Made by a program: the position numbers and the translations under genes. Below are positions 6,537 through 7,423 of a stretch of DNA of 7,423 bases, piece after piece. Under the pieces are notes generated by a model. It did not search any database, was not told where the DNA came from, and saw nothing but the letters and a program-made list of their open reading frames with translations. This DNA is from DTKY01 sp037440765 (GTDB taxonomy: Bacteria; Acidobacteriota; Terriglobia; Bryobacterales; Bryobacteraceae), in contig JBBITL010000137.1 in NCBI GenBank assembly GCA_037440765.1, forward strand, positions 1 through 7,423. The letters are read 5' to 3'. Each line of letters begins with the position of its first letter. Within the stretch, counting starts at the first letter, position 1.

Positions 6537-7423
6537 GTTGGGGGGGCCCGGCGTGATCGTCAGCACCGTGTACTCGCCGCCGGCATCCCTGCCGCCGCCG
6601 CCGGCCCGGACCCGGATGGGAACCGGTCCGCCCACCACGCCGCCCATCCGCACATCGCAGACGGAAACTCCGGTCGAGCCCGAGAGGGCCGTATTGCCTT
6701 CCCCGACGCAGGCCGCCGTGGGGTTTTCCGCCGGGTCGAGGTCGGAAACAAGATCGACGCCCACGTTCGGAATGCCCCGGCCCGTGTCGGTCCCGCCCAC
6801 GGCCAAGGCCCGGATCTGGATCGCACCCGCCAGAACCTGGCCGGCCTGCCCGGTCAGCGTCCGGTCCGCCGCCGGCGCCAGCAGGTTGTAGGTGGGCCTG
6901 GCCGGGATGCCGGGCCTGATCTCCGGAATCGTCGTCACCACGAACGTTACAGGGTTGAAGCCTGGAACGCTGGCCGTTACGTACGACGTGATCCAGGAGG
7001 TGGTCGGCGGCGCTATCACCGGACCGGAGTACGTGGCTTCGGCGATGCCGCGAACGTCAGTCACGCTGGCGCCTTGGTGAACCATGCCGCTACCGGATGC
7101 CAGCGCCCAGGTCACGGACGTTCCCTCGATGGGCCTTCCGGCCAGGTCGATCAGTCTCACTCTAAGGGGCTGTGGGGTCGGGAAGCCGCGCGGCACCACC
7201 TGGCCGTTTCCGGAGTGCATCACCAGGCCGCTGGCGCCGCCGCCCCCAACGACGTTGATCAGGAACTCGATAGGGTTCGTCATCCCCTGAACGCTCGCCC
7301 GGATTATGAGGACGCCATCCATGGCGGGAACCGTGACCCTTGTGAGCGCGTAGCCGTCCGTGCTCGTCCGCGCCAGCGGAGTCTCGAAGGTCACGCCCGC
7401 GGTGTCGGTCGAGAACTGCACTT
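5823..7423 (-). CDS. Upstream segment: tandem bacterial Ig-like (Big_1-type) repeats
   Basis: About 533 codons in one frame, with no start in the window (the first codons are internal). It is a chain of beta-rich modules of about 100 residues with the Big_1 pattern: a GDGQNALVNQQF-like opening, LxVxxxDxxGxPxxGxxVxW/Y in the middle, GRAS(V)-type strand, and closing FTVTFNLNV. Rough modules: tail of one (7421-7230), a second (7229-6927), an atypical third with two Cys (6890-6537), fourth (6536-6240), fifth (6239-5946) and the first part of a sixth (from 5945). Gly-rich (VVGGGG, about 7247-7230) and Pro-rich linkers join them. Such repeats form rod-like stalks in secreted or surface adhesin-like proteins. 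Any signal peptide would be beyond the right edge. No enzymatic motif is visible. Function beyond being an extracellular scaffold cannot be told. Confidence 0.75.

Larger units (their letters stand above)
4916..7423 (-). pseudogene. Frameshifted gene for a large Ig-repeat protein with TIGR03437-like C-terminus (5' end beyond window)
   Basis: Two minus-strand reading frames encode consecutive parts of one protein. The first enters from the right edge and makes sense down to codon TTC at 5825-5823. The second makes sense from codon CCT at 5821-5819 to the TAG at 4918-4916. One base (5822) is left over, so the frame changes once. Alignment to the preceding internal repeats places the break inside one Ig-like repeat, which is short by about 4-6 residues there; a small out-of-frame deletion of roughly 11-17 nt would explain it. 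There is no slippery heptamer suggesting programmed frameshifting. Apart from this break, both halves keep clean domain structure, so the damage is recent or is a sequencing or assembly error. If read literally, the first frame ends out of register at a stop near 5370. Confidence 0.7.

Noticed and set aside
1..7423. CRISPR arrays, tRNA or rRNA genes, insertion sequences
   Set aside because: No regularly spaced direct repeats with spacers, no recognisable RNA gene, no transposase motif or terminal inverted repeats with target duplications were seen.

Overview
The window looks like chromosomal DNA from a high-GC, Gram-negative soil-type bacterium. It is probably an acidobacterium of the Solibacter/Bryobacter lineage. 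The strongest clue is the C-terminal domain encoded at about 5659..4919 on the minus strand. It matches the pattern of the TIGR03437 (Soli_cterm) domain, which was defined on a large paralogous family in Candidatus Solibacter usitatus. A LolD-type lipoprotein-release ATPase (implying an outer membrane) directly coupled to a full-length ClpC is compatible with that placement. The lineage call rests on memory of families and no search was run.

Layout. (1) 1..790, minus: the first ~263 codons of a GH29 alpha-L-fucosidase with a lipoprotein-type signal peptide. The gene runs off the left edge at what appears to be its catalytic nucleophile Asp. (2) 791..890: a divergent intergenic region with an 8-bp spaced inverted repeat. 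(3) 891..1607 and 1600..4080, plus: lolD-like ABC ATPase and clpC, overlapping by 8 nt and almost certainly cotranscribed. (4) 4135..4470 and 4445..4849, plus: a minimal nucleotidyltransferase (MNT) and a HEPN-domain protein overlapping by 26 nt, a classic two-gene module of toxin-antitoxin type. It is preceded by a perfect 8-bp inverted repeat at 4109..4130. (5) 4885..4905: a GC-rich hairpin between the converging genes, likely the terminator of the minus-strand gene. (6) 4916..7423, minus: a large secreted or surface protein made of tandem bacterial Ig-like (Big_1-type) repeats ending in the TIGR03437-like domain. It is split by one frameshift near 5822, and its 5' end lies beyond the right edge.

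How they fit together. The lolD-clpC pair links envelope lipoprotein traffic (ATPase only; no LolC/E permease is visible) to cytoplasmic protein quality control (ClpC needs ClpP, also not in the window). The fucosidase is a secreted glycan-degrading lipoprotein and would itself be a Lol client if the organism follows the usual sorting rules. The MNT/HEPN pair is an independent module. I see no clear evidence of a wholly new system. The points most worth a second look are the frameshift in the Ig-repeat gene, the HEPN protein that lacks the usual RX4-6H nuclease motif beside an intact nucleotidyltransferase, and the tight lolD-clpC coupling without a permease.
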